NCBI GenBank assembly: GCA_045594795.1
Contig: JAZNZF010000036.1
Coordinates: 1-14,267, forward strand
DNA: 14,267 nt
Origin: UMGS1532 sp045594795
GTDB taxonomy: Bacteria > Bacillota > Clostridia > Oscillospirales > Acutalibacteraceae
Direction of reading: 5' to 3'
The position numbers were made by a program, and so were the translations under genes. The notes beneath the pieces are model-generated. The model ran no database searches, had not been told where the DNA came from, and worked only from the letters and a program-made list of their open reading frames with translations. Positions 1-8,249 of this stretch are shown here, in pieces (position 1 is the stretch's first letter; the number at the start of each line of letters is the position of its first letter).

Positions 1-2
1 AC

Positions 3-791
3 TCTGACCTTGTTCTGGATATAGCTCTTATTTGCGGACCGGTCGGCGTAATTTGTGCAAGGCTATATTACGTGGTTTTCAAATGGGAAAACTATTCAGG
101 CGATTTGGGTGCAATATTTGATTTTCGCTCAGGCGGTCTTGCAATATACGGTGGCATAATCGGAGCGGTTATCGCGGCGGTTGTTATGAGCAGAATTAAA
201 AAGAAAAGTATGCTCAAAGTCTTTGATATTGGTGCTGTTGGGCTTATTGTCGGACAAGGCATTGGCAGATGGGGCAACTTCTTTAATCAAGAGGCTTTTG
301 GCACCAATACCGAGCTGCCTTGGGGTATGTTCTCAATGGGAACTTCGGGTACATACGAGCATATTGTGGCTATGGGAGAAAGCAGTTTAGACCCCGCAAT
401 GCCTGTTCATCCTTGCTTCCTTTACGAGTTCATACTCTGCACGATAGGCTTCTTTGTACTTAATTACCTGATAAAACGCAGAAACTTTAAGGGTCAGTTG
501 GCACTCTGCTACGGCATAATATACGGAATAGGTAGATTTTTAATAGAGGGCATTCGTACCGACAGCCTAATGCTTGGCTCTTTAAGGGTGTCACAGCTTT
601 TATCAGCTCTTATTGTAGTTGCTTGTATCACAGTGTATATTATCATCTATCGTCGTACAAGAGAAAAAGTGGATACCGAGAGCTACACAAGTGTTTTCCA
701 CGGCGATAAGGTCGACGATATAACCCTTAGCCTTTCTGACGTACAAGAATTAGAGCAAGAGGAAATCGAGGAGGAGCAAGAGAATGGATAA
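3..791 (+). CDS. lgt: Prolipoprotein diacylglyceryl transferase, 5'-truncated
   Basis: Lgt is the inner-membrane enzyme that moves diacylglyceryl from phosphatidylglycerol to the lipobox cysteine of prolipoproteins. The frame is open from base 3, so the N-terminus lies outside the window; the GTG at 72 is internal, because the preceding codons read SDLVLDIALICGPVGVICAR, a normal Lgt segment. Family motifs seen are the Lgt signature GRWGNFFNQEAFG, HPCFLYE and GRFLIEGIRTDSL, with several hydrophobic membrane segments between them. The C-terminal tail (about 35 residues) is acidic and rich in E/Q, and is probably cytoplasmic. The last 8 bases overlap folD, implying translational coupling. The Lgt assignment is secure; only the start is missing. 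Confidence 0.95.
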   Translation, partial: SDLVLDIALICGPVGVICARLYYVVFKWENYSGDLGAIFDFRSGGLAIYGGIIGAVIAAVVMSRIKKKSMLKVFDIGAVGLIVGQGIGRWGNFFNQEAFGTNTELPWGMFSMGTSGTYEHIVAMGESSLDPAMPVHPCFLYEFILCTIGFFVLNYLIKRRNFKGQLALCYGIIYGIGRFLIEGIRTDSLMLGSLRVSQLLSALIVVACITVYIIIYRRTREKVDTESYTSVFHGDKVDDITLSLSDVQELEQEEIEEEQENG

Positions 792-1635
792 AATAATTGA
801 CGGAAAAGCAGTTTCAGCAGCAGTTAAGGAACGTGTAGCAAGCGAGGTTGCAAAGCTTAAAGAACAAGGCGTAACTACAGGCCTTGCAGTAATAATTGTT
901 GGTGAGGACCCTGCCTCCAAAGTTTATGTAAGGAACAAGGAAAAGGCATGCGAATTCTGTAATATGTATAGCGAAAAAATAGCACTACCCGAAGACACCA
1001 CCCAAGGAGAGCTTTTGGATATAATAGATAAACTTAATAACAGAAAAGACATTAACGGCATACTCTGTCAGTTGCCTTTACCTCGTCACATCAACGAGGA
1101 AGCGGTAATTAATGCTATTTCCCCCGAAAAAGATGTAGACGCTTTTCACCCACAAAACGTTGGCAAAATTATGATTGGTGACTACGACTTTTTACCCTGT
1201 ACCCCTGCGGGCGTAATGGAGCTTTTGCGCGCAAAGGATATAGAAATTTCTGGCAAACACTGTGTAATAATAGGCCGTTCTAACATAGTTGGCAAGCCTA
1301 TGTCAATGCTGATGCTACACGCTAACGCCACAGTTACGGTTTGCCACAGCAAAACTCAAAACCTAAAAGAGATAGTAAAGAAAGCTGATATCATAGTAGC
1401 GGCGGTTGGCAGACCTAAGTTTGTTACTGCCGATATGGTAAAGCAGGGCGCTGTTGTAATAGACGTGGGTATTAATCGCACCGACGAGGGACTTTGTGGC
1501 GACGTAGATTTCGAGGCGGTTAAGGAAAAAGCTGCTGCTATTACACCCGTTCCCGGCGGCGTAGGACCAATGACCATTGCAATGCTTATGCAAAACACCC
1601 TTACCGCAGCAAAAAGGCAAAATAATATAGATTAG
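784..1635 (+). CDS. folD: Bifunctional methylenetetrahydrofolate dehydrogenase / methenyl-THF cyclohydrolase
   Basis: FolD interconverts 5,10-methylene-THF and 10-formyl-THF in the cytosol, feeding purine and formyl-methionine synthesis. The 283-aa length is normal. Visible are the catalytic block with Y48 and K52 (in VYVRNKEK), Q96 in LCQLPLP, the Asp-rich PEKDVDAFHP around residues 114-123, the NAD(P)-binding VIIGRSNIVGKP at about 161-172, and the C-terminal PVPGGVGPMT signature. The ATG at 784 is preceded by GAGGAG inside the end of lgt, and the 8-base overlap ties expression to lgt. A two-TM protein follows 11 bases later. Nothing is odd in the protein. Confidence 0.97.
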   Translation: MDKIIDGKAVSAAVKERVASEVAKLKEQGVTTGLAVIIVGEDPASKVYVRNKEKACEFCNMYSEKIALPEDTTQGELLDIIDKLNNRKDINGILCQLPLPRHINEEAVINAISPEKDVDAFHPQNVGKIMIGDYDFLPCTPAGVMELLRAKDIEISGKHCVIIGRSNIVGKPMSMLMLHANATVTVCHSKTQNLKEIVKKADIIVAAVGRPKFVTADMVKQGAVVIDVGINRTDEGLCGDVDFEAVKEKAAAITPVPGGVGPMTIAMLMQNTLTAAKRQNNID

Positions 1636-1646
1636 AGTGAAATTAA

Positions 1647-2417
1647 ATGAAATTAAAAAATAAGCTTATAATCGCAATTATAGTAGCTATATTTATTGGC
1701 TTTGCGGCTCTTGTGGCAATACATATTTTTAGGATAGACGAGAACCCAACAATTAAATATCCCAAGGGCTTTACGGTTATTACCACCGACACCGCTTACG
1801 ATAACGAAGAATTTATTGAAGCACTTGGCTACAGTGTAGAGTCGTTTTCTAATCACTTGGAGCAAAACGGCATAATTTCGTTTGCGGCAAATAAGGACAA
1901 TAGCAGTCAGTTTACCTTGTCCCAAAGAACAACCGATTTATCGACTCAGATTTATGATATAAGTGAGGCTACCGATAAAGAGCTTAAAAGCATAGCAAAA
2001 GCGCTTATAAAAGAGGGCTTTAGCGGTACTTGGAGAATAGATGGCAGAACATTTTTAGAGGTTACAACAAAGGTCCAAAACGGTAAGAATAGCTACTGCT
2101 CGGTGCAATATATCACCATTGTTGGCGGTAAATACTATTCTCTTAACTACTATGGCGCAAAGCCCACGCTGACCGATGCCGACAAGTCTGTAATCGAAAA
2201 AACTATAACCAACCTTAAAATTAAAGACGAGGGCGGAATAGCAGGCTCCTTAGTAAGCGCAGATACGGGGCGTATATTCTATATAATTCTTGTGGCTTTA
2301 GTAGGGCTTACGGGCATAGTGTTTGTAATACTTTTAAGCGCATCACTTATCCGCGATTACATAAAAAAGCGCCGTAGCGAAGAAGACGGAAGCTTTCGCA
2401 TAAAAAGGCGTAAATAA
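1647..2417 (+). CDS. Unrecognised membrane-anchored protein with two TM segments
   Basis: I do not recognise this 256-aa protein. Residues about 7-28 form one hydrophobic helix after a short basic start (MKLKNK), residues about 210-234 form a second, and the tail is strongly basic (KKRR, RIKRRK). The likely topology is both ends in the cytoplasm with a ~180-residue extracytoplasmic domain between them. That domain is polar, has a single Cys (C151) and mixes beta-prone and helical stretches; no catalytic motif is visible. The start follows AGAGTGA with normal spacing, 11 bases after folD, and the next gene begins 13 bases after the stop, so it is probably in the lgt-folD-topB transcript. Function unknown. 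Confidence 0.8.
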   Translation: MKLKNKLIIAIIVAIFIGFAALVAIHIFRIDENPTIKYPKGFTVITTDTAYDNEEFIEALGYSVESFSNHLEQNGIISFAANKDNSSQFTLSQRTTDLSTQIYDISEATDKELKSIAKALIKEGFSGTWRIDGRTFLEVTTKVQNGKNSYCSVQYITIVGGKYYSLNYYGAKPTLTDADKSVIEKTITNLKIKDEGGIAGSLVSADTGRIFYIILVALVGLTGIVFVILLSASLIRDYIKKRRSEEDGSFRIKRRK

Positions 2418-2430
2418 GGCGGAAAGTGAA

Positions 2431-3375
2431 ATGGAAATACCGCAAAAAATTAAAGAATTATTTAACGAAATAGAGGGGCAGTACCCCATAAAAGAATTAA
2501 AAACGGCAGCGGCTACTTTAAGTGCTGAGTATCGAGAAAGGGAACGCAATGGCAAAACCTTTGTTGACAGCAACTTAGTTGCGGTGGCATATATACTTTC
2601 GCGTATGCCTGCAACCTGTGGCGCGGTAGATACGGCTTTGGGTGAAGGTTTGCGCCATTATAAGAAGGATATAAAAACGGTGCTTGATATTGGCGCAGGC
2701 ACGGGTGCTACGGCTGTTGCAATAGCTAAGCATTTGAAAACTGATAGCATAACTCTAATAGAAAGGCAACCCGAAATGCTAAACCTTGGCAAAAGGGTAA
2801 CCGAAGCTTTAGACGTTACGGCAGAGTGGAAGCTTGCCGATGCCGCAGAACTGCCAAATGACAGCTACGATTTGGTAGTTACCTCGTATATGATAAACGA
2901 ACTACCTAAAGAAAAATTAGAAGAATACGTAAGTCTAATGTGGCAACGCACCAAGGGGTTATTACTAATTGTTGATAACGGTACACCAAAAGGCTTTGCT
3001 ACAGTAAAATCGGCGGCAGAGGTGTTAAAGCGGCTCGGCGGAAATGTTATTGCGCCCTGCCCGAGAGTTGATAGTTGTCCGTTGCCCGCAGACGATTGGT
3101 GCCACTTTACCGCACGTATATCGCGCAGTAAAATACACAAAGCTTTAAAGGGTGGCGACGCACCGTATGAGGACGAAAAGTTTAGTTATATCGCAGTTGC
3201 AAGGGACGAGTATGAGCCTTGCGACGCGCGTGTTTTAAGGCACCCTAAAAAAGAATCAGGCAAAATAACCTTACAGCTTTGTACCAAAAACGGCATAGAA
3301 ACAAGGCTTGTAACCAAGCGCGATAAGGCGCAGTTCAAAATAGCGCGAAGCTTAAACGCAGGTAACGAATTTTAA
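2431..3375 (+). CDS. Rsm22-type ribosomal small-subunit methyltransferase-fold protein
   Basis: The 314-aa protein resembles the Rsm22/METTL17 family, which works in assembly of the ribosomal small subunit. It has a Rossmann-type SAM-binding motif VLDIGAGTGAT at about 84-94. The family block CPRVDSCPLPADDWCHF at about 210-226 is followed by YEDEKFSYIA. Cysteines C210, C216, C224 and C284 (in LQLCT) have the spacing of the four ligands that hold a [4Fe-4S] cluster in METTL17; the cluster here is inferred from that family. A start at 2431 is backed by GGAAAGTGA upstream. It lies 20 bases before topB. Whether it methylates RNA or acts as a structural assembly factor cannot be read from sequence. 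Confidence 0.85.
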   Translation: MEIPQKIKELFNEIEGQYPIKELKTAAATLSAEYRERERNGKTFVDSNLVAVAYILSRMPATCGAVDTALGEGLRHYKKDIKTVLDIGAGTGATAVAIAKHLKTDSITLIERQPEMLNLGKRVTEALDVTAEWKLADAAELPNDSYDLVVTSYMINELPKEKLEEYVSLMWQRTKGLLLIVDNGTPKGFATVKSAAEVLKRLGGNVIAPCPRVDSCPLPADDWCHFTARISRSKIHKALKGGDAPYEDEKFSYIAVARDEYEPCDARVLRHPKKESGKITLQLCTKNGIETRLVTKRDKAQFKIARSLNAGNEF

Positions 3376-3395
3376 TTAAGAAAGGAAGGGTAAAA

Positions 3396-5501
3396 ATGGT
3401 ACTGATAATTGCAGAAAAGCCAAGCCTTGCGCGTAACATTGCCGCAGGTATAGGCAACTTTTCAAAAAAGGCAGGCTATCTTGAGGGTAACGGTTATATA
3501 ATTACCTGGGCGTTCGGTCACCTTTTTTCCCTTTGTGATATAGAAGACTACACAGGAGTAGTAAACGGCGGCAGATGGAGTATGGAAAATCTGCCCTGTT
3601 TTCCTCATACATTTAAATTTAAGCTAAGGGCAGGTAATAATGGCGAGGCAGACGAGGGTGTGTCGCGTCAGTTCAAAGTAATCGAAAACCTTTGCAATCG
3701 CGACGACGTAACCGAAATTGTAAACGCGGGCGACGCCGATCGCGAGGGCGAAATTATAATCAGGCTTTGCATAGAAAATGCGCTTAAAAGCAACAAACCG
3801 CAAAAACGCTTGTGGCTTCCCGACCAAACACCGCAGACCGTAAAAAAGGCGCTAACCGAAATGAAAAGTGCCGATGAGTATGAAAATCTTGCGGGTGAGG
3901 GGTATGCTCGAACCTATATAGATTGGCTTTACGGGGTAAACCTTACAAGGTATGCCACTTTAAAAACGGGCGTGCTTTTGCGCGTGGGCAGGGTTATTGT
4001 GCCTATAGTTAAGGCTATTTACGATAGGGATATGGCTATCCGCAATTTCAAACCCGAAATTTACTATTCACCGTCAAGCGCCGAGGAAACTGGCGGCGAG
4101 GTAATAGAGCTACAGTCTAAACAAAAATTCCCAAAAGAAAAAAAGGCGGCGGGTGAGGCTCTGTGTCGGCAGTATAACGAAACAGAAGCCAAAGTCGCCG
4201 ACGTTAAAACAAAAAAGGATACGCTAAAACCGGGCAAGCTTTTTTCACTTTCAAAGCTACAAAATCTGCTTGGTAAAAAATATAAAATGCCAATGGACCA
4301 AAGCTTGAAAGTAGTGCAAAAACTTTACGAGGAGGGCTATGTAACCTATCCGCGTACCAACTCTGAATACTTGGCAACGGCAGAAAAACAAAAAATTGCA
4401 GACATAATAAAAAACGTTGCCGCCATTGGTTACCCTGTAAAGTTCAAAGACAGTAAAACCATTTTCGACGATAAGAAAATTGAGTCGCACTCGGCATTAA
4501 CACCAACCTATAAAATTCCCGACAAAGCTAAATTATCAGAAGACGAGATGCGTGTATATAGCACCATTATGCGCCGCTTTGTTGCGGTTTTTTGCAGTGA
4601 GGAATGTGTTGCGCAAAAAACCGAAATTAAAATTAAACTTGGCGAGCTTGAGGAGTTTACCTTAAAGGGTACAGTTATACTCGAAAAGGGTTGGACCAAG
4701 TACGACGAGTATACCCAAAAGGATAAAATTTTACCAAAGCTTAGTATAGGTGATAAGGTAAACCATAACTTTGCTTTAAAGGAAAAGGAAACCACACCGC
4801 CTAAGCACTACACAATAGAAACCCTTAACAACTACCTTAAAAATCCCTTTAAAGAGGAAAAGGCGGGCAACGTTGAGGGCATACCCGACGACTACGATGA
4901 TACCGAGGATTACCGCGCAATGTTCGAGGGCTTAGAGCTTGGCACCGAGGCAACGAGAACGGGTATCATAGATAACGCAAGAAAGAGCAAATACATAGAG
5001 CTTAAAAAGGACGTTTACCACATTCTGCCCGATGGCGAGTATCTCATAGAACAGCTTTCGCGTATGCAAATTAGTATGGATAAATACAAAACAAGTACGG
5101 TGGGCAGAGGTCTTAAAAAGGTGTTTCGTGGTGAAATCTCGGTTGATAATTGCGTAGATTTAGCCAAGCGCGAGGTAGCCGAGGTCTTTTCTAAAAAAAG
5201 CACAAGCATAGAGGAGGACACCGATAGCGGCTTTTACGGTGATACTGTTGGCGAGTGTCCAATATGTAAAAGCCCCGTGCTAAAAGGTAGGTACGGCTAC
5301 GGATGTAGCGGATACCGTGAAGGCTGTAAGTTTAAGATTAGCGGCTTTATTTGCGGTAGGGTTATATCAATAGCAAACGCGCGTCTGCTTTTAAGCGAGG
5401 GCAAGACCTCAAAAATAAAAGGCTTCATTTCTAAAAACGGTAAGCCTTTCGATGCGGCACTAAAATTAGAGAACGGAAAAGCAGAATTCGATTTTAGTTA
5501 A
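3396..5501 (+). CDS. topB: DNA topoisomerase III (type IA)
   Basis: This type IA topoisomerase relaxes and decatenates DNA by single-strand passage. In the 701-aa protein the N-terminal Toprim domain has E7 in IIAEKPS and the acidic DADREGE at 113-119. The catalytic tyrosine is Y318 in TYPRTNSEYL. HSALTPT (365-371) and LGTEATRTGIID are the usual later type IA motifs. A C-terminal four-cysteine zinc motif (C621, C624, C637, C644) is followed by a short beta-rich tail. A strong GGAAGGG ribosome site precedes the ATG. TopB-like enzymes also occur on integrative elements, but here all neighbours are housekeeping genes and base use matches them, so I take it as the resident copy. A structured intergenic element begins directly after its stop. 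Confidence 0.95.
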   Translation: MVLIIAEKPSLARNIAAGIGNFSKKAGYLEGNGYIITWAFGHLFSLCDIEDYTGVVNGGRWSMENLPCFPHTFKFKLRAGNNGEADEGVSRQFKVIENLCNRDDVTEIVNAGDADREGEIIIRLCIENALKSNKPQKRLWLPDQTPQTVKKALTEMKSADEYENLAGEGYARTYIDWLYGVNLTRYATLKTGVLLRVGRVIVPIVKAIYDRDMAIRNFKPEIYYSPSSAEETGGEVIELQSKQKFPKEKKAAGEALCRQYNETEAKVADVKTKKDTLKPGKLFSLSKLQNLLGKKYKMPMDQSLKVVQKLYEEGYVTYPRTNSEYLATAEKQKIADIIKNVAAIGYPVKFKDSKTIFDDKKIESHSALTPTYKIPDKAKLSEDEMRVYSTIMRRFVAVFCSEECVAQKTEIKIKLGELEEFTLKGTVILEKGWTKYDEYTQKDKILPKLSIGDKVNHNFALKEKETTPPKHYTIETLNNYLKNPFKEEKAGNVEGIPDDYDDTEDYRAMFEGLELGTEATRTGIIDNARKSKYIELKKDVYHILPDGEYLIEQLSRMQISMDKYKTSTVGRGLKKVFRGEISVDNCVDLAKREVAEVFSKKSTSIEEDTDSGFYGDTVGECPICKSPVLKGRYGYGCSGYREGCKFKISGFICGRVISIANARLLLSEGKTSKIKGFISKNGKPFDAALKLENGKAEFDFS

Positions 5502-5690
5502 GTAATCAATTTTGGGGCTTCATTTGCGTTTTAAAAAAGCATAGTTTCATTTTTACTTTGTCTAAATGCTCGTCAATCCACAAAGGATTAACTGTGCTTT
5601 AAACTTTGTAAAAATAAAACTCTGCACTTTTTAAAATCTGCGACCTTAAAGTAATACTTTAAGGCGTAATAAAGCCACAAAACCGATTAC
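5502..5690 (+). ncRNA. Candidate structured RNA element, copy 1
   Basis: This fills most of the 231-base gap between topB and the Nudix gene. The closing stem pairs 5502-5520 with 5672-5690 (16 of 19 canonical pairs: GTAATC/GATTAC, TTTTG/CAAAA, GGCTT/AAGCC). Inside are AGCAT/ATGCT (5538-5542 with 5566-5570), a hairpin AATCC-ACAAA-GGATT (5575-5589), and a 10-bp hairpin 5644-5664. The last is flanked by TCTGCGA (5637-5643) and CGTAATA (5665-5671). The same architecture, with different stem sequences, recurs at 6781-6972. The 3' closing arm can instead form CCACAAA/TTTGTGG (5675-5681 with 5699-5705) close to the Nudix ribosome site, a possible regulatory switch. The strand is inferred from the flanking genes. 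I cannot name the class. Confidence 0.55.
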
Positions 5691-5732
5691 CTCAGCTGTT
5701 TGTGGGAAAATTTAAATTTAAGGAATACTATT

Positions 5733-6209
5733 ATGAAAAATACCACACTTTGCTATATAGAAAAGGGCGGTAAGTATCTGATGATGCACCGCATAAAAAA
5801 ACAGAACGACCTAAATCACGATAAATGGGTTGGCATTGGCGGTAAGTTTTTAGAGAATGAGAGCCCCGAGGAATGTTTATTACGCGAGTGTAAAGAGGAA
5901 ACGGGACTAACCCTAACCCGCTATAAATACTGCGGCATAGTTACCTTTGTTTCGGACACTTGGGAAGGCGAGTATATGCACCTGTATTTAGGCTACGATT
6001 ATAAAGGCGAGTTAAAGACGTGTGATGAGGGTAATTTAGAGTGGATACCGAAAACTGCGGTACAAGACCTACCAATTTGGGAGGGCGACAAAATATTTTT
6101 TAGGCTTATAGAAAAGCCCGATACACCCTTCTTTTCGCTTAAATTAGAGTACAAGGGCGACACGCTTGTATCTGCAATACTTAACGGAAAAGCCTTGGAG
6201 GAATTTTAA
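5733..6209 (+). CDS. Nudix hydrolase (MutT/8-oxo-dGTP diphosphatase-like)
   Basis: Nudix enzymes hydrolyse nucleoside diphosphates linked to another moiety. A canonical box is present: G-x5-E-x7-REC-x-EE-x-GL, starting in GGKFLENESPEE and ending KEETGL (about residues 37-59 of 158). The N-terminal LCYIEKGGKYLMMHR and the later WIPKTAVQDLPIWEGD are typical of MutT-type 8-oxo-dGTP diphosphatases, but the substrate cannot be fixed from sequence. I chose the ATG at 5733 because AGGA lies about 8 bases upstream; an in-frame TTG at 5700 has no ribosome site and would fall within the leader's alternative hairpin. Its stop overlaps the next ATG by one base (TAATG), so the two are coupled. Confidence 0.9.
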   Translation: MKNTTLCYIEKGGKYLMMHRIKKQNDLNHDKWVGIGGKFLENESPEECLLRECKEETGLTLTRYKYCGIVTFVSDTWEGEYMHLYLGYDYKGELKTCDEGNLEWIPKTAVQDLPIWEGDKIFFRLIEKPDTPFFSLKLEYKGDTLVSAILNGKALEEF

Positions 6210-6790
6210 TGAAAATTTGTGTATACGGCGCGGCAAGTAAGGATTTAGCGCCCGATTTTATAAAGAAAACCGAAGACTTAGGCTTTAAAATGGCTAAAAG
6301 AGGGCACGCGCTTGTTTTCGGTGGCGGCGGAAACGGAATGATGGGTGCTGTAGCTAAAGGCGCCCATAAAGGCGGCGGCGAAATAATTGGTATTGCACCA
6401 CGCTTTTTTAATGCAGACGGCGTGTTTTTTAGCGGCTGTACCGAGTTTCATAGCACCGACACAATGCGCCAACGCAAACAGCTTATGGAGGATATGTCGG
6501 ATGCCTTTATCGTTACCCCCGGTGGCATTGGTACTTTCGACGAGTTTTTCGAAATTTTAACTCTGCGTTCACTCGGTAGGCATACAAAGGCAATAGCGGT
6601 ATATAATATAAACGGATACTATAACGCATTAGAGCAGTTGCTTGACACCGCAGTAGAAGGTGGATTTATGAAGCCACAGGTAAAAGAGCTTATCGGCTTT
6701 TTCGACGACCCCGACAAACTGCTCGATTATATCGAAAACTACAAGGGCGAAACCGTAACAGCCTTTGATATGAAGAATATAGGGCAATAA
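6209..6790 (+). CDS. LOG family / TIGR00730 Rossmann-fold protein
   Basis: The 193-aa protein has the LOG-family marks: GGGGNGMMG (about 38-46), R89-K90 after the TDTM stretch, and PGGIGTFDEFFE at 104-115 with the PGGxGTxxE nucleotide-binding and catalytic motif. Characterised members cleave cytokinin riboside or other nucleoside 5'-monophosphates to base and ribose 5-phosphate; bacterial members are often of unknown physiological role, so I give only the family. It is translationally coupled to the Nudix gene (one-base overlap), and pairing a nucleotide hydrolase with a nucleotide phosphoribohydrolase suggests a shared nucleotide-cleanup role, which is inference. Its last codons form the 5' arm of the following structured element. 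Confidence 0.9.
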   Translation: MKICVYGAASKDLAPDFIKKTEDLGFKMAKRGHALVFGGGGNGMMGAVAKGAHKGGGEIIGIAPRFFNADGVFFSGCTEFHSTDTMRQRKQLMEDMSDAFIVTPGGIGTFDEFFEILTLRSLGRHTKAIAVYNINGYYNALEQLLDTAVEGGFMKPQVKELIGFFDDPDKLLDYIENYKGETVTAFDMKNIGQ

Positions 6791-6972
6791 GAGCCGAACT
6801 AAACACGGTTCCACTCGTCGCTTTTTCCTGTTTTGCTTGTGTTTATTTTTGCAAGGCACAAAGCCTTACTGCAAATTTCACACTTCGCCCCTCGAAAAAT
6901 TCGACTGAGAGGAACTCTGTGACCTGATAAATAGTATTTATCAGGCGTGATGAGTCCAACTCTTATTGCCCT
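6781..6972 (+). ncRNA. Candidate structured RNA element, copy 2
   Basis: The closing stem pairs 6781-6793 with 6960-6972 (13 perfect pairs, AGGGCAATAAGAG against its complement) and continues with G-C and ACT/AGT inside. The 5' arm contains the LOG gene's last codon and stop. Inside are AAACAC/GTGTTT (6801-6806 with 6839-6844), TTTGC/GCAAA around the hairpin AAGGC-ACAAA-GCCTT (6853-6867), and a hairpin CCTGATAAA-TAGTA-TTTATCAGG (6923-6945). The last hairpin is flanked by TCTGTGA (6916-6922) and CGTGATG (6946-6952). Segment lengths match copy 1 closely: 52 versus 54 before the ACAAA hairpin, 55 versus 54 between hairpins, 7 versus 7 after. The end lies 41 bases before the M29 start. Strand and RNA nature are inferred. 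Confidence 0.55.
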
Positions 6973-7012
6973 TGAGAGAATATAAACGTTTATTTAATAT
7001 GGAGTGACACTG

Positions 7013-8233
7013 ATGGACAGTAACAGACTTTTAAGCTTTGCCAAGCTTATTGTGAAAAAAGGCATTAATTTAAAAGAGGGGCAAGATGTGGTTATCCGCG
7101 CCGACCTTGACCAGCCCGAGTTTGTAAAAACGCTTGTAGAAATAGCATACAAAGAGGGCGCAAGAAAGGTAGAGGTAGAGTGGGATTATCAGCCTTTGAC
7201 CGCCTTGCATATCAATAACAGAAGCAAAGAAACCCTACAAACAGTAGAGGAGTGGGAGGTGCAAAAGCTCTCGCACAGGCGCGACACCTTGCCGTGTATG
7301 ATATATCTACTCTCAGAAGACCCCGACGGGCTCAAAGGAATAGACCGCGAAAAGCACGCATTAAGCGTGCAGGCGCGCTATAAAAAGCTAAAGGCAATAC
7401 GCGACGATATGGATAATAAATATCAGTGGTGTATAGCCGCAGTCCCCGGTGAAAAATGGGCTAAAAAGATGTTCCCCGAGTGTAATAGCGCTGAGGCGGT
7501 AGAACGCTTGTGGCAGGCTATTTTGGATACCTCGCGCGTTGATGCAGACCCTCTTGCCGCGTGGGATAATCATAATAAAGAGCTTAAAAAAAGGTGCGAT
7601 TACCTTAATTCGTTAGGTATAGAAAAACTGCATTATACCGATAAAAACGGCACCGATTTAATTGTAGGCTTAATGAACAACGCGCTGTTTTTGGGCGGTG
7701 GCGAGTACACACTTTCGGGCAATTTCTTTAACCCCAACATTCCGTCAGAGGAGGTTTTCATAACCCCAAAACGAGGCGAAGCAGAGGGCGTTGTCTATTC
7801 CTCGCGTCCGCTTTGTTACCGTGGTGAGCTTATAGAGGATTTTTATATTAAATTTAGAAACGGTAGGGCAGTAGAGTGGCAGGCAAAAAAGAACAACGAG
7901 CTTTTAACCACACTTATTAATATGGACGAGGGCTCACATTATCTTGGTGAGTGCGCCTTGGTGCCACACAATTCACCCATCAGCAATAGCGGACTGCTCT
8001 TTTTTAACACCTTGTTCGATGAAAACGCCGCTTGTCACCTAGCTTTAGGCGAGGGCTTTTCAAACTGCATTAAGGATTACGAAAAGTACACCTTAGAAGA
8101 GTGCAGAAAAATGGGAGTAAACGAATCAATGATACACGAGGACTTTATGATAGGCACTGCTTCGCTTAATATCACAGCCATCTTAAAAGACGGCAGCAAG
8201 GTTCAAATCTTTAAAGACGGCAACTGGGCATAA
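7013..8233 (+). CDS. M29-family metallo-aminopeptidase (AmpS/PepS type)
   Basis: This is a cytosolic two-metal aminopeptidase that trims N-terminal residues from peptides. In the 406-aa protein the family's metal ligands and catalytic residues are visible in order: E246/E247 in PSEEVF, E313 in YLGECALV, H342 in ENAACHLALG, and H375-x-D377 in IHEDFMIG. The N-terminal domain (about 1-200) is the usual substrate-channel half. I start at ATG 7013 because GGAGTGA lies 5 bases upstream; a GTG at 7004 falls inside that ribosome site. It follows a 192-base structured leader and ends in an intrinsic terminator. Metal and side-chain preference cannot be read. Confidence 0.93.
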   Translation: MDSNRLLSFAKLIVKKGINLKEGQDVVIRADLDQPEFVKTLVEIAYKEGARKVEVEWDYQPLTALHINNRSKETLQTVEEWEVQKLSHRRDTLPCMIYLLSEDPDGLKGIDREKHALSVQARYKKLKAIRDDMDNKYQWCIAAVPGEKWAKKMFPECNSAEAVERLWQAILDTSRVDADPLAAWDNHNKELKKRCDYLNSLGIEKLHYTDKNGTDLIVGLMNNALFLGGGEYTLSGNFFNPNIPSEEVFITPKRGEAEGVVYSSRPLCYRGELIEDFYIKFRNGRAVEWQAKKNNELLTTLINMDEGSHYLGECALVPHNSPISNSGLLFFNTLFDENAACHLALGEGFSNCIKDYEKYTLEECRKMGVNESMIHEDFMIGTASLNITAILKDGSKVQIFKDGNWA

Positions 8234-8249
8234 AACTTAAATAAAACTC

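Noticed and set aside
6903..6952. TPP riboswitch: CTGAGA followed by ACCTGAT in copy 2 of the structured element
   Set aside because: The rest of the TPP core (the GCG-AGGGA side and the paired helices around it) is absent, and copy 1, which has the same architecture, lacks both motifs.
6946..6957. Hammerhead or fluoride-riboswitch resemblance of GTGATGAGTCC
   Set aside because: No matching GAAA core or cleavage site for a hammerhead, and no GGNGATGG or pseudoknot partner for the fluoride motif.
5502..6972. The two intergenic elements as MITE copies with terminal inverted repeats
   Set aside because: Terminal arms differ between copies, there are no target-site duplications, and only loops and linkers are conserved, the opposite of MITE copies.
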